This document shows, piece after piece, positions 45,624-62,670 of a stretch of 64,000 bases of DNA. The notes beneath the pieces are model-generated. The model was not told where the DNA came from. It did not search any database and saw only the letters and a program-made list of their open reading frames with translations. This stretch comes from Hormiphora californensis. Taxonomy: Eukaryota; Ctenophora; Tentaculata; Cydippida; Pleurobrachiidae. Within the stretch, counting starts at the first letter, position 1; the number at the start of each line of letters is the position of its first letter. A program made the position numbers and the translations under genes. The stretch is from assembly GCA_020137815.1 (NCBI GenBank), contig CM035352.1:2480131-2544130 (forward strand). Direction: 5' to 3'.

Positions 45624-47815
45624 TATCTCTCTCCCTCTCTCTCTCTCTCTCCCTCTTTCTCTCTCTCTCTCCCCCTCATATCGGGCTGGTGAATATAATG
45701 GAAGCTGGAATCAGGTGATAAAGATCCGTAGAACTGGAGCTGTGTAGAGTTATTAAAGCTGGGATACGTTGGTAGAAAAGCTGTGGCATTCATCGGGGCC
45801 GCAGCAGTAGATGGCCAAGCACTACAAAACACGACAGGAACACGCAATAAAACACCCAACAACATGCACGTGCAGTATTAAACTCTTGCCCACCATCATG
45901 GCAACTCCCCAAACCCCACCAACTACCCCTAACAACACGTCAATTTTCCACGTGCAAGCCCTAAAACCCCCTCCAAATTTTGTCTTGCACTGTTCTCTGC
46001 TTTATAATATAGATTCTGTGTATCCTATGCAAATTGAATAGAATTGGGTTTATGTATTGGTATTATCACAGTTATTTTTTATTGGAAGAAGTTTCAAACG
46101 ATCACGGAAACAATTCGCATTTTAAATCCTTATTATAAAGTACAAATGCGTGGCGTGATGAGGATGTCCTATCATCACGTGCAAATAGAGGGGGTTGCCA
46201 AGGAAGTGCCCTGGGAGGGGTATTGGAGGTTGCACGTGCGGGTTGGTGCAGCGAGTGAGAGGGGTGCTCCTGGGTGAGGAAGAGTGTGGGGATTCGGGTC
46301 AACGGGTGCTCTACTTCAATGGGCTTTCTAGTATCAAATAATATCACACACCGTGCGTCTGAGGGCTTCACGCAGGAATCCCGCACTTAAGAAGCCCCTC
46401 TTTATGTAGCTAAGTTTTACAGGTAAATAAGTTAAAAATATATCGTTGTTGCTGCTAGACTAGATTAACAGTTAGAGAGGAGGGAGCCACGGGGAGAGGG
46501 GTGTCCCGCAGCAGCGGCAGCGGTGAGCAATTGGAACATTCATGAAGTGAAAAGGTGAAGGTGATGGAATAATTATAGAATATTGTCGATGTCAATATAA
46601 CTGAAAAGGTAGCTCTTGAGCTCAGTCAGGAAGATTGGTAACGTGTCATTATAACAATTAATTAATGTTAATTATTATCCAGATGCAGCAGCTGATGGTG
46701 AAGACGCAAAGGAGTTTCTGGATAGTATTGGCATTGATAGTTCTCGGTACAGCAAGCTCAATACTAACAGTGTAGAAAGACAACTGGCAGAAAAACAAAA
46801 TTTAGGTAAGTCCAAGTCTGACTTATTGTGTTCCAGTATTCCCTGTCTGGCGGCGCCAGACCCTGTTTTGATTTGACAGTTCGCTCAAATCGGGTGGGCG
46901 CCGTCAGAGAGGGTATACGTTGTTGAGAGTCTTTGGATCCTTGACTAACCCCCTCTATCCCTACAGATACGGGTATCAGGTCGATGGTGAGGGTGAATGG
47001 GACACATGTTCAGGGTCTATTCAACTACCTCCTAAATGATCGATCTCTAACACCGACAGTAGGAGAGTTAGCAGGTGTACCCCCAACACTCCTCTCTCCC
47101 ACCGTATTCTCTGGGGCGTGCATCCGTCGCTGCCAGGTGGGTACAACCATCAACAATTATGACGGGGAAGGGGAGATAAAAACATCATCAATCACCGGCG
47201 GGGGGGGGGGGGTATAGCTCACCAAGTGCTGTTAATTTTATGTCATCTTGGTTGCAGGTAAAATGTGGGAGTTCGTTGTCACGACAACCCGATGGAATGA
47301 TGGCAGTAGTGTATTACCTGAACATTACCGGACCTCTCTTACCCTCTTCCCTCCAACAAATAAATACCCTCCTCTCAACTACACAGGTATTTTTTCAATA
47401 CAGTCGGACCCCGATTTACCGGGCAAAACTCTTTCCCCTGAGCTGAGTATCCCGGTAAATCGGGGTCTAACCGTACAACACAGTATAGACTCACCGGGAT
47501 ATCCCGGGGAAAATGATCTTGTTAAACCTAGAAACGTCACCCTTCATTCCCTACCCACACACGCTATATTATCTCCAGGAGAGTTTCTCCGGTAAGCTGA
47601 GCGCTGTCCATGGTACCGGTGTATTCAATACCCCCACCACATCTGGTAATAGCGGTGGTAACACTATGGGTGACACTGCTGGTGATAAAGATGGTGACAC
47701 TGCTGGCGAGATAGCAGAGACAGATGGTGACACTGCAGCGACAGGTGATAAGGTAGGTGATTATGTAACACTGCACGAGGTGGAGTGGATGGATGGAGAA
47801 TTCATGGTGAAATGA
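41833..47815 (+). CDS. DONSON: DONSON homologue (replication fork/helicase-loading factor), 12 exons, 512 residues
   Basis: Exons 41833-41955, 42039-42173, 42254-42307, 42386-42553, 42694-42794, 43059-43115, 43396-43583, 43730-43783, 46683-46805, 46967-47136, 47258-47386 and 47579-47815 sum to 1539 nt with all phases matching. Recognisable blocks: a basic N-terminus, [56 protein letters not shown], the IEYTMPL segment, [45 protein letters not shown] and [15 protein letters not shown]. In vertebrates DONSON helps deliver the CMG helicase in replication initiation. The C-terminus is unusual: it continues as a Gly/Asp/Thr repeat (GDTAG units) instead of the vertebrate ending. The 2.9-kb intron 43784-46682 hosts another gene and transposons. 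Confidence 0.92.
42806..43007 (+). repeat. (GACAGA/GACTGA)n hexanucleotide array in DONSON intron
   Basis: GACAGG and GACAGA units pass into about 20 near-perfect GACTGA units, giving open shadow frames in all phases (Arg-Leu or Ser-Gln repeats). Confidence 0.95.
44250..44972 (+). CDS. Intronless gene nested in a DONSON intron: membrane-anchored acidic protein
   Basis: From ATG 44250 the frame gives 240 residues; an in-frame ATG at 44154 would add 32. Residues about 8-26 form one hydrophobic anchor ([19 protein letters not shown]), followed by basic YRRE and a long Glu/Asp-rich region ([20 protein letters not shown]). A conserved-looking C-terminus follows: [20 protein letters not shown], then [24 protein letters not shown] at about 45054 provides a polyadenylation signal. 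The protein probably sits in a membrane with an acidic cytosolic tail. It lies in the same orientation as its host and lacks introns, so a retrocopy origin is possible. Family not recognised. Confidence 0.65.
   Translation: MLSFNSKLLLATCTAGAAALAIWWAYRREDKDEPKDDQTENEVPKEIIEETALGEETVEVKEEVTVNEDGVNMSGSEGEADEDVDMSRSEEGEDVGGMSRGQSMLSLSTSTTLCNSRDRMMGSMGLIIEEEEEEDSDEYEEGEILVISDSEDSEEEGEVSEAESEGEVKIEENSVNLNDEMEVATQNVDNEEPRTLSTGRSFPPPPPRQMTYAEFRSLAIEAEWQEALAHAMRIPDMSEF
45116..45185 (+). repeat. tRNA-like Pol III promoter (SINE head)
   Basis: GTGTAGTGGTTAGCTGCTCG (A-box region) and CGGGTCCTAATCCCGG (B-box with T-stem) are spaced as in a tRNA. The acceptor stem is not evident, so it is read as a tRNA-derived SINE head. 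Confidence 0.6.
45241..46335. mobile_element. 1.1-kb inverted-repeat transposon in DONSON intron, copy 1
   Basis: Ends GATACTAGAGAGCCC (45241-45255) and GGGCTTTCTAGTATC (46321-46335) are inverted with one mismatch. The interior has a (CT)n tract (45550-45680) and GCACGTGC palindromes. The right 220 bp is repeated in direct orientation at 58103-58325, and left parts in inverted orientation at 57535-58090. Confidence 0.75.
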
Positions 47816-48653
47816 TAGGACAATGATAACTTGCTGAGTTGGTAAGGAGTGACAACAAATGATAACACCAAGGTATTTCTCTTAGTGAGGTTAGGGGAGA
47901 GATATGTTAATAATAATGTAAACAGAGGTACGTTTAATTGCTGAACTGATTATTATGACGTGTTAATTAAATAACAGATTTATTTCACCCGATATTTATG
48001 AAACGTTTTTAATTTTGGAAACCTATAACTAAAAGTTCATACTGTGCATTGCATAGTTTTCACAATTAGCGGCTTTTTGGTGGAAATGGTGGTTCTAACC
48101 ACGCTCAAGGCACACAGCCAATGAGAATACCATATCCCGGATGAGTTGAATTGACCAGCCGTCCAGCCACCATGCTGTAAAACTGCTTTCTCAACATTTG
48201 AGTATTCGAGCCAGGGGTTGCCACTTGTGTTGTACCTCCCACTTGCCCTGTTCGGCCCTGTCTCACCGCGACCCGGGTAGAGTAAAACAAGGCTTGGGCT
48301 CCCAATCTTAAAAATTGGGTGTATCCGCCATCAAGTGTTTCACCATTAGCCACTTTGAACCCTAAACTAGCTCCCATAGGCCCCATAGAAATGAAAACTC
48401 ATTGGTTTTAATTCCAAATGTTTAAACATACAAAATGTACACACGGCAGAGTTGTCTCTTGTCTCACTCGCAGATATTTTTCAAAGAAACACCTCTATAT
48501 TTTACACACCAGCTACCACGGTTAATGCTACTCCTAATTAGTATCAACCGTGGCAAATTCTTGTAAAAGAACAAGTAAAATACCTGATTTTCAATCTATA
48601 TATCGGAGGGGCAACACAAGAAGAGTTAAGAGTTTTTCCTAGATCCCTTCCGC
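47816..48653. other. Convergent region with a candidate small minus-strand ORF
   Basis: The only protein-like frame is 48386-48105 (minus), 93 residues starting MGPMGASLGFKVANGETLDG. It is balanced in composition but has no recognised family or splice context. It is kept as a candidate only. Confidence 0.35.
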
Positions 48654-50426
48654 TCAGTTACCGAACATGGCTCTAAGGTTCTTCATTGGAATCGAAGGAC
48701 CCACTACGTCACTGCTGGGGCCTCCTTTCTTCGCTTGGGTCACACTTCCATCCTCGAATTTGGTTTTGATACTGTCCACACTGTCTTTCAGTTCACCTTG
48801 ATCACTTTCGAGTCGGTCCAACCTCCGCTTGATGTCTTCAACTTCCTCAGAAACATCAGACTTGTTATCGCTACCACCGTTCTCATCGACTCCGTTCTCC
48901 CCAGAATCTTCAGCGGCGACTTCTTCTTCAGCGGCTTCTTCGACGGCTTCTTCTTCAGCGGCTTCTTCGGTGGCTTCTTCGGCGGCTTCTTCTGCGACTT
49001 CTTCTGCGGCTTCTTCGGTGGCTTCTTCGGTGGCTTCTTCGGCGGCTTCTTCGGTGGCTTCTTCGGCGGCTTCTTCGGCGGCTTCTTCAGCGGCTTCTTC
49101 TGCAGCTTCTTCGGCGGCTTCTTCGGCGGCTTCTTCAGCAGCTTCTTCAGCAGCTTCTTCAGCGGCTTCTTCAGCGGCTTCTTCGGCAGCTTCTTCAGCG
49201 GCTTCATCGGCAGCTTCTTCAGCAGCTTCTTCTACAGTCTCCTCCTCGGCGGCAGGTGCTTCTTCAGTGACCTCTCCTGCTTCCTCTTCTCCGGCAGCTT
49301 CCTCCTGAAATAAGAAGAAAGGGTTAGTATGATTAGTCGATTAGCAGCTAAATATACAGCTATCAGATTTAGTAACACCCGCCCAGACAGACTTGGTAGC
49401 AGCAACAATTAGTTGGTTCTCCCCCATCTCCATCCTCCTCCGAAGACAGGCTAATTGTTCGAGTGGTTTTGGCCATTAGTCTAGTGCAAACGTGACAAAT
49501 ACAGCCCAGGTCGGACGTAAGGAGCATTTTTAATGTACAAGCAAATAACAAAACGTATAATGATGCGTGTAAAAAGAGCTTTTCCGGGATCACCCACCCG
49601 CCCCTTTGTTCCCTAATCCCTCCAAAACTTACTGTAGCTTCAGCTGCCTCCTCTTCGACAGCAGCCTCCTCAGTAACTTCTCCAGATGATGCTGCCTCTT
49701 CTTCAGCAGGGGCGTCTTCTGACTCAGCGGCAGGGGCTGATTCTTCAGCTGGTGCGGCAGCTTCTGATTCTTCAGCTGGGGCGGCTTCTGATTCTTCCGC
49801 AGGGGCGGCTTCCTCGGCAGGGGCGGCTTCTGATTCTTCGGCAGGGGCGGCTTCTGATTCTTCGGCAGGGGCGGCTTCTGATTCCTCAGCTGGTGCGGCT
49901 TCTTCAGCTGGTGCGGCTTCTGATTCTTCAGCTGGTGCGGCTTCTGATTCTTCGGCAGGGGCGGCTTCTGATTCTTCGGCAGGGGCGGCTTCCTCGGTAG
50001 GGGTGGCTTCTTCAGCAGGGGCAGATTCTTCAGCTGGTGCGGCTTCTGATTCTTCAGCGGGTGCGGCTTCTGATTCTTCGGCAGGGGTGGCTTCTGATTC
50101 TTCGGCTGGTGCGGCTTCTTCAGCTGGTGCGGCTTCTGATTCTTCAGCTGGTGCGGCTTCTGACTCAGCGGCAACCTCTCCTGATTCTTCGGCGGCTGGT
50201 TCCGATGACTCGGTAGCGGGTGCCTCAGTAGCGGCTGCCTCAGTGGCGACTTCCTCAGTGGTCCTCTGAAAGATAGGGGACTATTATAATCATTAATCAT
50301 TGATTTAGTAAAACCAAAAGGTTAATGAAAGTTCCATTGTAAGACCCTAGATCTATAATGGTTCGTACCTGCGGGTGCAGGCGGCGGGGGTCTCCTCAAC
50401 AGTTGGTTGTTGGTTGTCAGACATGA
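48654..50426 (-). CDS. Acidic Glu/Ala-repeat protein with C-terminal coiled coil, 3 exons; exon 1 phase conflict
   Basis: Exon 1 runs from about 50426 (ATG, MSDNQQPTVEETPAA) to a donor near 50370. Exon 2 is 50265-49633 and exon 3 is 49304-48654. Exons 2 and 3 are both open in phase 0 (211 and 217 codons). They encode tandem EESEAAPA and EEAA repeats, then a non-repetitive tail: VSEEVEDIKRRLDRLESDQG, then ELKDSVDSIKTKF, ending PMKNLRAMFGN. The tail looks like a short coiled coil, so this is taken as the true frame. Exon 1 ends in phase 2, which would instead read exon 2 as Lys/Pro/Gln repeats and stop early in exon 3. Either an indel or a different first exon is implied. It could be a cytoskeletal or matrix-type structural protein; function unknown. 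Confidence 0.6.
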
Positions 50427-50960
50427 TAGGCGAGTGAGATAGAGAGAACTAGGTTGGATAGGTTGGAGTGTTAGTTACTGGGATAGGAGGTGTGTTATAA
50501 GTTAGTAAAGGGTGAACAAGGAGGTGTGTTTGTTTGGAGAAGTAGGAGGTTTATTAGTTACTAGGTAGAAGGATGTGTTAGTTGCTAAAGATTTTGTTGG
50601 TTAGCACATAGGCGAAACCTGGGGCAAAAGTGAAGAAGTGATGTTAGTTAGTGCTGTGGGTAAAAGCTATGGCATAAAATGAAAAGTTAGTTAGTGAAAA
50701 TGCTAATAGCATGAAAAGTCTTTCATTTCACAAGACGCAAGGCGGAAGAGAGCAAGCCGCTCAAAGATTGGGTCATGTCGAATTGTGATGAGATTGGGAG
50801 AGAGCTCAAGATAAATGGGATGCTATTTTTAGAGGCGTAGTATTACTGGTCCTTAAATACTACGAGGTGGTTGATTGACGCACATTAACAGAGCAGCTCC
50901 CGTAATTGAACCGGATATGCAGACACAGAATGGGAAAGAGAGGAGAGAGTTAGAGAGAGA

Positions 50961-50994
<34 letters not shown>

Positions 50995-51004
50995 GGAGTG
51001 AGAG

Positions 51005-51045
<41 letters not shown>

Positions 51046-51368
51046 TCACAGAAAAACAGGGAATGTTCTTTCAGAAACAGATGGATTAAAGAAGGGTTTC
51101 GATTCGCTTCAAAAAATCTCGAGACATGAGCCGATGATGAACGAAATAAGTGGATTGCTAATTTATGCACCGGTTTGCCATTCATTTTTTCTCCACTCCA
51201 AAGCTATTTTAATGGCTTTAATAAAAGAGCATTATGGTCTCTCTTTCCCTCTCTCATCTTGTCTCCAGGTAATTAAGAAGCGAAGAAGCTGGTTCTAATC
51301 CCACACAATCTTCGCGAGAATTAGCAGCTAACCGGTGTGAGAGACGGCTCTCTCCGTTTCTCTCCCTA

Positions 51369-51414
<46 letters not shown>

Positions 51415-51465
51415 TCTCCCTCTCTCTCTCTCCCTCTCTATCTCTCCCTCTCTATCTCTCTCTCC

Positions 51466-51538
<73 letters not shown>

Positions 51539-53900
51539 GTCTCTCTCTCTCTCTCTCTCTCTCTCTTCCTCTCTCTCTCTCTCTCTCTCCATCTCTCTCT
51601 CTCTCTCTCATGACTGAAAATGGATTGGGAACTTGTTTCCGTTTATGTTCACAGTTTAAAGAGACGGTCCAGGAATAGAGCTCTCTCTCCCCTGGTAAAG
51701 GGTTGCTAATTTTAGGATGGTGGAAAATATTGATCATGTGATCATCCATTGACCATGGCCTTCAGAGAGAGTGAGACAGAAAGAGAAAGACATGAATGGG
51801 AAGAGAGAAAGTGTATAAATTATGGACTTGGAGTGACTAATTCAAACTAATCACTAAGAGAAATAATGAGAAACAGAAATTACAGCATGGCCCAATCAAG
51901 GCGGGGTAGACGAAGGCAGTGATGACAAAATCAAGGCGGGAATGTGAACTGAGTTGAAGGTCGTCAAATCAGACACGCGGGGGGAGGACAGAAAAGATAG
52001 AGAAATGATAGAGAAAGATAGAGGACTGCAATGCTAAACGTAAAGGATCTCTCCCTCTCCTATGGAAACCTAAAAAATAAAACTACTCGGGGTGAAAGTT
52101 AGAACTCCTGGGTCAGATAAGAGGAATTACTGGTCTGACAGACGATAAAGATTTCTCCCTACTACTTTTTAGTCATCCGCTCTCCGAAGGGTGATCATTT
52201 GTTGTGTCACACCGTCTGACACACAAAATGTGTTTTAGCACATGATAAGAACACTGAATGAATAAAATAGAAATTGTGAAAGAAACTTAAATGTGAAGGA
52301 AACTCCTGAGGACCAGTAATTTTCTATAGGAGGGCCGAGAGTCGTAATGGAAAAGATTGCTTGAATTTTTAGCTCATTGTTTAAGATAACAGAGAGGGAG
52401 AGAGAATTAAAAAAAGGGACTGGGGGGGCGGGCACCCCTTTTAAATTCGCGAAAAAGGACCTAGAGAAGGATAAGTGTAGTAACCGTTCGTATGGAATTG
52501 GGTAAAATTTATAGTACTGGGAAATAATGCCTGCTCCCTGCCCACTAACCAATATTTATTTCCCCTAGGATGCTTTTAAGAGCCCATTAATCTTACTCTT
52601 TGATATGTAGCACTACGAATATTTGATTGAGGCAAGAAGGGGAGAAAAGGTGGGAGAGAAAAAGGATTAAAGCATAAATAAAGAGAAGGAGAGCGGCGAT
52701 TTTTAGGGGCGTCTTCTTGCTACTCTCGCTCTATCTTTCCCTCTCGCTCTCTCTCCCTTCTCTCTTCCCCGGCCTCTCTCTCTCTCTCTCCTCCCCTCCT
52801 TCTTTTCCCTTTTCTTTTCCCCCCCTTTTCCCCTCTCCTTTTCCCCTCCCCCTTTAAAATTTTTTCCTTCTTCCCCCTCCATATTCTTTCAAATTGGCCT
52901 TTCCCTTTTGGGAAAGAAAGAAAATTAATTTTAACATAGTTCCAAGAAATTTGAAAAATAAAAAGTTTCAAAATTAACTATAAGCTTCGCAAGAGGGCCT
53001 GTTGACATGGTTTTCGGTTGAACTTTAAGTATTAAAGTGGGTAACAAGAATTGAAGAAAAGGTGATTGGATCATTAGAAAATCCAACTGTTTAGAACACT
53101 AGGAATTTCTTCTTCGGAACATTGTACCTTGTAGTTTTTAATTTTAAAAAAACGCTTTCCCTGGACGCGATTAAGAGAATGTTGTACTTAGTTAAATCCG
53201 GACTTTGCGGGTCTTAATCGCAACTAGCGCAAGGCTTTATTAGAAATTCAGGTGTAGATCGAGATGAAGTGTGCTCGAGAGTGTGTAGCAAATGTAAGGC
53301 ACATTTAAATGGTGCACTCAGTGAAATGAGAAAGTGTGTCAGGGTTTGTGAATGCGAGAGAGATATTAGATACAGCTCACCGCACAAGATACAGAGAGGG
53401 AGGGAGAGGGAGAGATGGTGAGGGAGTAGCCTCAAAAGACAAAAGGGGGGAGAGATTTAAACGTGCAGTTGAATAGTCAACTGTCTTGTGTTTACGCAAT
53501 TATAAACCCAATCCCGAAGTAAAGATGAGAGAAAAAGAGAGAGGAAGAAGAGAGAAGAGAGAGATATATAGAAGGTTATGGGCCGAGATAGAGATGCTAG
53601 ATCTACTAGCTACACAGAGATATAGAGAGTATAGTGAAAGATAGAGAGAGATAGAAGGAGCTAGAGCTCTCTCCTCTCTCTCTCTCTCTACTATCTCTCC
53701 TTCTCTCTTTCTCCTTCCCGTTCTCTCCTCCTTTCTCTCCTCCCCCTCCCCCATTTTTCTTCTTCAGTGTTTTATATGAAACGTACGATTTAAAAAAAAA
53801 AAAAAACGGTTCTGCTATCTGCTAATTTATTGAAAAAGTAGACTATCGATAAGCGGGGTATCATGCTGAAAGGAAATAAGGAATTCGTTCCAAATGTTCT
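50427..53900. other. Gene-poor, purine/pyrimidine-rich region left of the gap
   Basis: Holds (GA)n at about 50938-51050, (CT)n at 51365-51610, CT/C-rich low complexity at 52720-52870 and GA-rich stretches at 53520-53760. No supportable gene; ORFs here are simple-repeat shadows. Confidence 0.75.
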
Positions 53901-54000
53901 NNNNNNNNNNNNNNNNNNNNNNNNNNNNNNNNNNNNNNNNNNNNNNNNNNNNNNNNNNNNNNNNNNNNNNNNNNNNNNNNNNNNNNNNNNNNNNNNNNNN
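53901..54000. other. Assembly gap (100 N)
   Basis: Exactly 100 unknown bases, the conventional placeholder for a gap of unknown size. Confidence 0.99.
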
Positions 54001-54434
54001 AAGATACTTGTAGAACTTTTTAGTTATAGTATTATTGTCGTTCATTACTTAACGTGTATTGCAAAACGCTGGTATTTGAAATTGGATTTGCTCAAAAAAG
54101 GTCAAACCATCGGTACATGCGTAACTACGCCCAAATAAATTTATAAATGATCCCCCTGTTGAGGTATGAATATGGACATCTTTCTGTTAAAGTGACGCAA
54201 TTTCAACACATCCGCCACACCCTAGCAAGATTATCCAGTCACTTAACCCCAGTCCCCCATCCCTCTCTCTGTCTCTGGGTCTCTCGCTCTCTTTCTGTCC
54301 CTCATCCCTCTCTCTCTCTCTGGCCCTGGCTCTCTTTCTGTCCCTCTTTATTCTCCCTGTCTCTACCCGAATTTCGGTAACTCTCTCTCTCTAATACGAA
54401 AGTCTCTCTCTTGGATCAGCTCTTGCTCTCTCTC

Positions 54435-54515
<81 letters not shown>

Positions 54516-54925
54516 TCTCTGTGATTCCTCGAGCCTCTACCCATTCTTCCTCTCTATCTTTTAGGTATTTTGATGATGAAGGCCTATGACGCAATTATTG
54601 TCTGCCACAAATGATGATGTAATTATGATGTGACTATTACTAATATTTTACCCCCACTCTCATTGCACTCTAAAGGGCCCGTTCTCTTTGGATGAGTGCC
54701 AGATAAATCAGTTTCCTGGTCATGATGAACAGTTCATCAAACTCGCAACGGTCTATCTCTATTATGAACTGTATATCGCTCTTCATCTATCTTATTCTAT
54801 AATTGAAATGGCGCTACAATCTTATTGGGCTGACTAAAAGAAGCAATACTAATAATATGATCACGGAATAAACATACGATGGAAAATCATTAGAGCAATC
54901 TTCTTTTTCTATCTCTCTCGCATCC

Positions 54926-54961
<36 letters not shown>

Positions 54962-55142
54962 AAAAGCGAAAAAAAATGTGGCAGTCAATAAACCAGCTTG
55001 TACAGAGAACAACAATACGTGGCACGCAAAGCTCGATAACATGTAGCGTAGCACCAAGATTACAGTGGTTAGACATTTACAGTTGGTAAAAAAAAGTTTC
55101 TAGATCGTCCTTTTTCTTTCTCTCTCTCTCTCTCTCTATCTA

Positions 55143-55193
<51 letters not shown>

Positions 55194-56641
55194 ATCCCCT
55201 GCTTCGATCAACAATGGCGCTCTTGAAATCACTGATCTTGTACTAGAAAGTTGTGTGTATGGGAAAGCAAGTTCTCAAGACCACATGATCATTGTGAGTG
55301 TAGTATTGTGTGTAATGGATAATTTGTCCATCATACTACCAATAAATAGAGAGGGGAGAGAGAGAGAGAGAGAGAGATAGAGAGATAAAGAGATAGAGAG
55401 AGAGATAGATCATAGATCTAGAACAATATATTTGGTCATTATCTTGTACTGGGCCATGCAGTTATTGTCCCAGTACAGGGGCTATTACCGGATATTAGAT
55501 AGTCAGCATGTCTCATACTACAGGGCTACTACAGCTATGTCAGTCGACGGTTAAGATCTATGATATATATTATCTATGATAAATATCTAGATACAGATAT
55601 ATTTATTATACGACTAGCTAAGTAAAGATCAATAGAAATCTTACACATGCGTGAACAATGACAATTTACATACGACACGCCTTACAAATTTCAGTCAGAC
55701 AAAGAGTTGAAGGGTACGGAGCAATCTCTTTATAACTTGGCATTGTACACTGTTCAACTACCAAGAGGGAGATATAGGGTTGGTAATGACATTACCCATA
55801 CTTGTGCGAGCACCGAGCGCCCCAATTTTACAACGTAAATCAGATACCAAGAGATAAGGCAACGAAACGAATGATTATGAAGAACTTACGGCTTTCGCTA
55901 TATTGCAAGATAATATTGACTACAGCAAATAGGATATAACTATATCCTATTAGGTCAGCGGGTGACAGATCTCAAAACGTTGTTTGAGGAGAATAACGGA
56001 CGACCCCGCGGTGACGTGTCTGTTAAGATAGGAGGTCCACGGAGGAGATGATCTATAATATATGCAATATATGGTGTCATGTAACATCATGATTTAGTGA
56101 TGATAGACAGCTCTCTTCTCGTGTAGAGACAATACGTGATCACTGCAGCTGCAGGGGTCTTGTCAAAGATCGCCTCGTGATCTAATTTTGAACAGGTAAT
56201 TGTATACCCATACAAGTTCTACATCTTGTAGAGGGTTTCTTGTTGGAGATTCTTGTTGGAGTAAATTATTCCATCTAGGGAGTTATTTCGTAACGCAAGA
56301 ACACGTTCAGAATTCAGTTTTAGTAAAACAGAATCGATTAATCAAACTCCAATATAACAAGTTCATTGGATAGTTAAAATAAGAATATATACCCCCATTA
56401 AATAAACCACAGCTGAAGCTGAAACTATATATCGTTTCACTAAACGACTTCTTCATTACAACTGTCAACACTGGATAGAGTTCTTCCACCATATAGTGTT
56501 TAGCAACGCAACAACGCAGCAAGTTGCTACTAAATAGGAGCTGGATGCACACAGGAGTTGTGACTTCATCATAGTTCATTCGAGACCCCATAATACTGGT
56601 AGGTTTCTTGTCATTAGATCGTAGCATCGAGTGTCTAGCAC
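54001..56641. other. Gene-poor region right of the gap
   Basis: (CT)n tracts at about 54425-54510, 54935-54960 and 55115-55190; otherwise AT-rich unique sequence. No gene seen. Confidence 0.7.
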
Positions 56642-61021
<4,380 letters not shown>

Positions 61022-62119
61022 TTGATATATCACTGCGATAACAGAGTGGATAAGAGAAGAGTTTGTGGGTGTCTTGGCAGCAAGTTTACAAAACTTGGAA
61101 AGTATAAAAAGGGGGATGCAAACTTGGAAAGTGCAAAAAGGGTGCTGAGAACGAGAACGTTGGCCTCTGAAGATCAACAGGAGGAACCAACACAGCAGCA
61201 TGGCTGGGATTATACTGATTATTCACGCGGGATAGCTGCAGAGGAGTGAAGTATATTCAGTCGGAATATTTACAGAAGTGGCCGAGAGGAGTAATTCTAC
61301 AAAGCCGAAGGGCAAGTTATAGGAAGTGCAAAGGGAATCAGGCCATGATATCTCTCAAAACAAAACACATGGAAAGTTGCGGGGTCATACTTCTGTGTGT
61401 GTGTTTAGGTATAGCGGAAAGAAAAAGAGGGGAAAGCATTGTCCCGAGAACGCAATTCTGAATACTTAAAATTATAATCCTTTTCATCACATGGACGGGT
61501 GATATGAATTCTAGCGTGAATTGGCAACACTCACTGGCAAGCACTTATCCGCAATGTTTAATATGCTCAGTCACGCTACAAGTGCTGTGTCAGTGTGGCT
61601 GTGACTGTATAAACAAACGAGTGGATATGTTCGACCAAAATAAACCGTGACAGAGATAGTTTTTCACAGAGGAGAGAGAACGAAGAAAAAGAGAACAGTC
61701 GGAAATTATGACGGCCACCGTGTAAAAGAGAGAGCGTGTGAAAGAGCAGCTAACACTTAATATTGAGCTTTTTATTAATGGCCGCTTAAAATTGTACTAG
61801 CAATAATTCAGTCTAGCGAACCATAATAAAGTGACAAGAATAATTTTATTACATCGAGGCAGAGAATACACATGTAAAAAACAACAGAAGTTATGTCAAT
61901 ACATATTTCCCTTCAACTAAGTAAAGAAAATGTGCTTCCTTCAACTTGCAAAATAAAAAACCCCTCTTGGCTAATCTTTAATGAAACTCAATTCCAGGCG
62001 TGAGGAGTTATTGAATTAGGTTACCACTGGGTAACTGGTTTGTCTGCATAAAATGTGTGATGATAGGTGTAAACCTGTTTTTTATACTGGACTTGTATAA
62101 TAGCTGGAAATATACTGAG
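61022..62119. other. Upstream region of acetate kinase
   Basis: Intergenic sequence with no recognisable coding exon; the promoter is not identifiable by motif. Confidence 0.6.
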
Positions 62120-62670
62120 AATGAATGAATGAATGAATGAATGAATGAATGAATGAATGAATGAATGAATGAATGAATGAATGAATGAATGAATGAATGA
62201 ATGAATGAATGAATGAATGAATGAATGAATGAATGAATGAATGAATGAATGAATGAATGAATGAATGAATGAATGAATGAATGAATGAATGAATGAATGA
62301 ATGAATGAATGAATGAATGAATGAATGAATGAATGAATGAATGAATGAATGAATGAATGAATGAATGAATGAATGAATGAATGAATGAATGAATGAATGA
62401 ATGAATGAATGAATGAATGAATGAATGAATGAATGAATGAATGAATGAATGAATGAATGAATGAATGAATGAATGAATGAATGAATGAATGAATGAATGA
62501 ATGAATGAATGAATGAATGAATGAATGAATGAATGAATGAATGAATGAATGAACGGATGGATGAACGAATGGATGAACGGATGAATGAACGGATGAATAG
62601 GTGAATGAATGAACGGATGAATGAACGGATGAATGAACGGATGAATGAACGGATGAATAGGTGAATGAAT
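62120..62670. repeat. (GAAT)n tetranucleotide microsatellite, over 100 units
   Basis: About 430 bp of pure GAAT units (62120-62551) followed by degenerate GAACGGAT variants to 62670. Confidence 0.98.

Noticed and set aside
48735-49313. Plus-strand Phe/Gly and Ser/Ala ORFs
   Set aside because: Antisense shadows of the Glu/Ala repeat gene.
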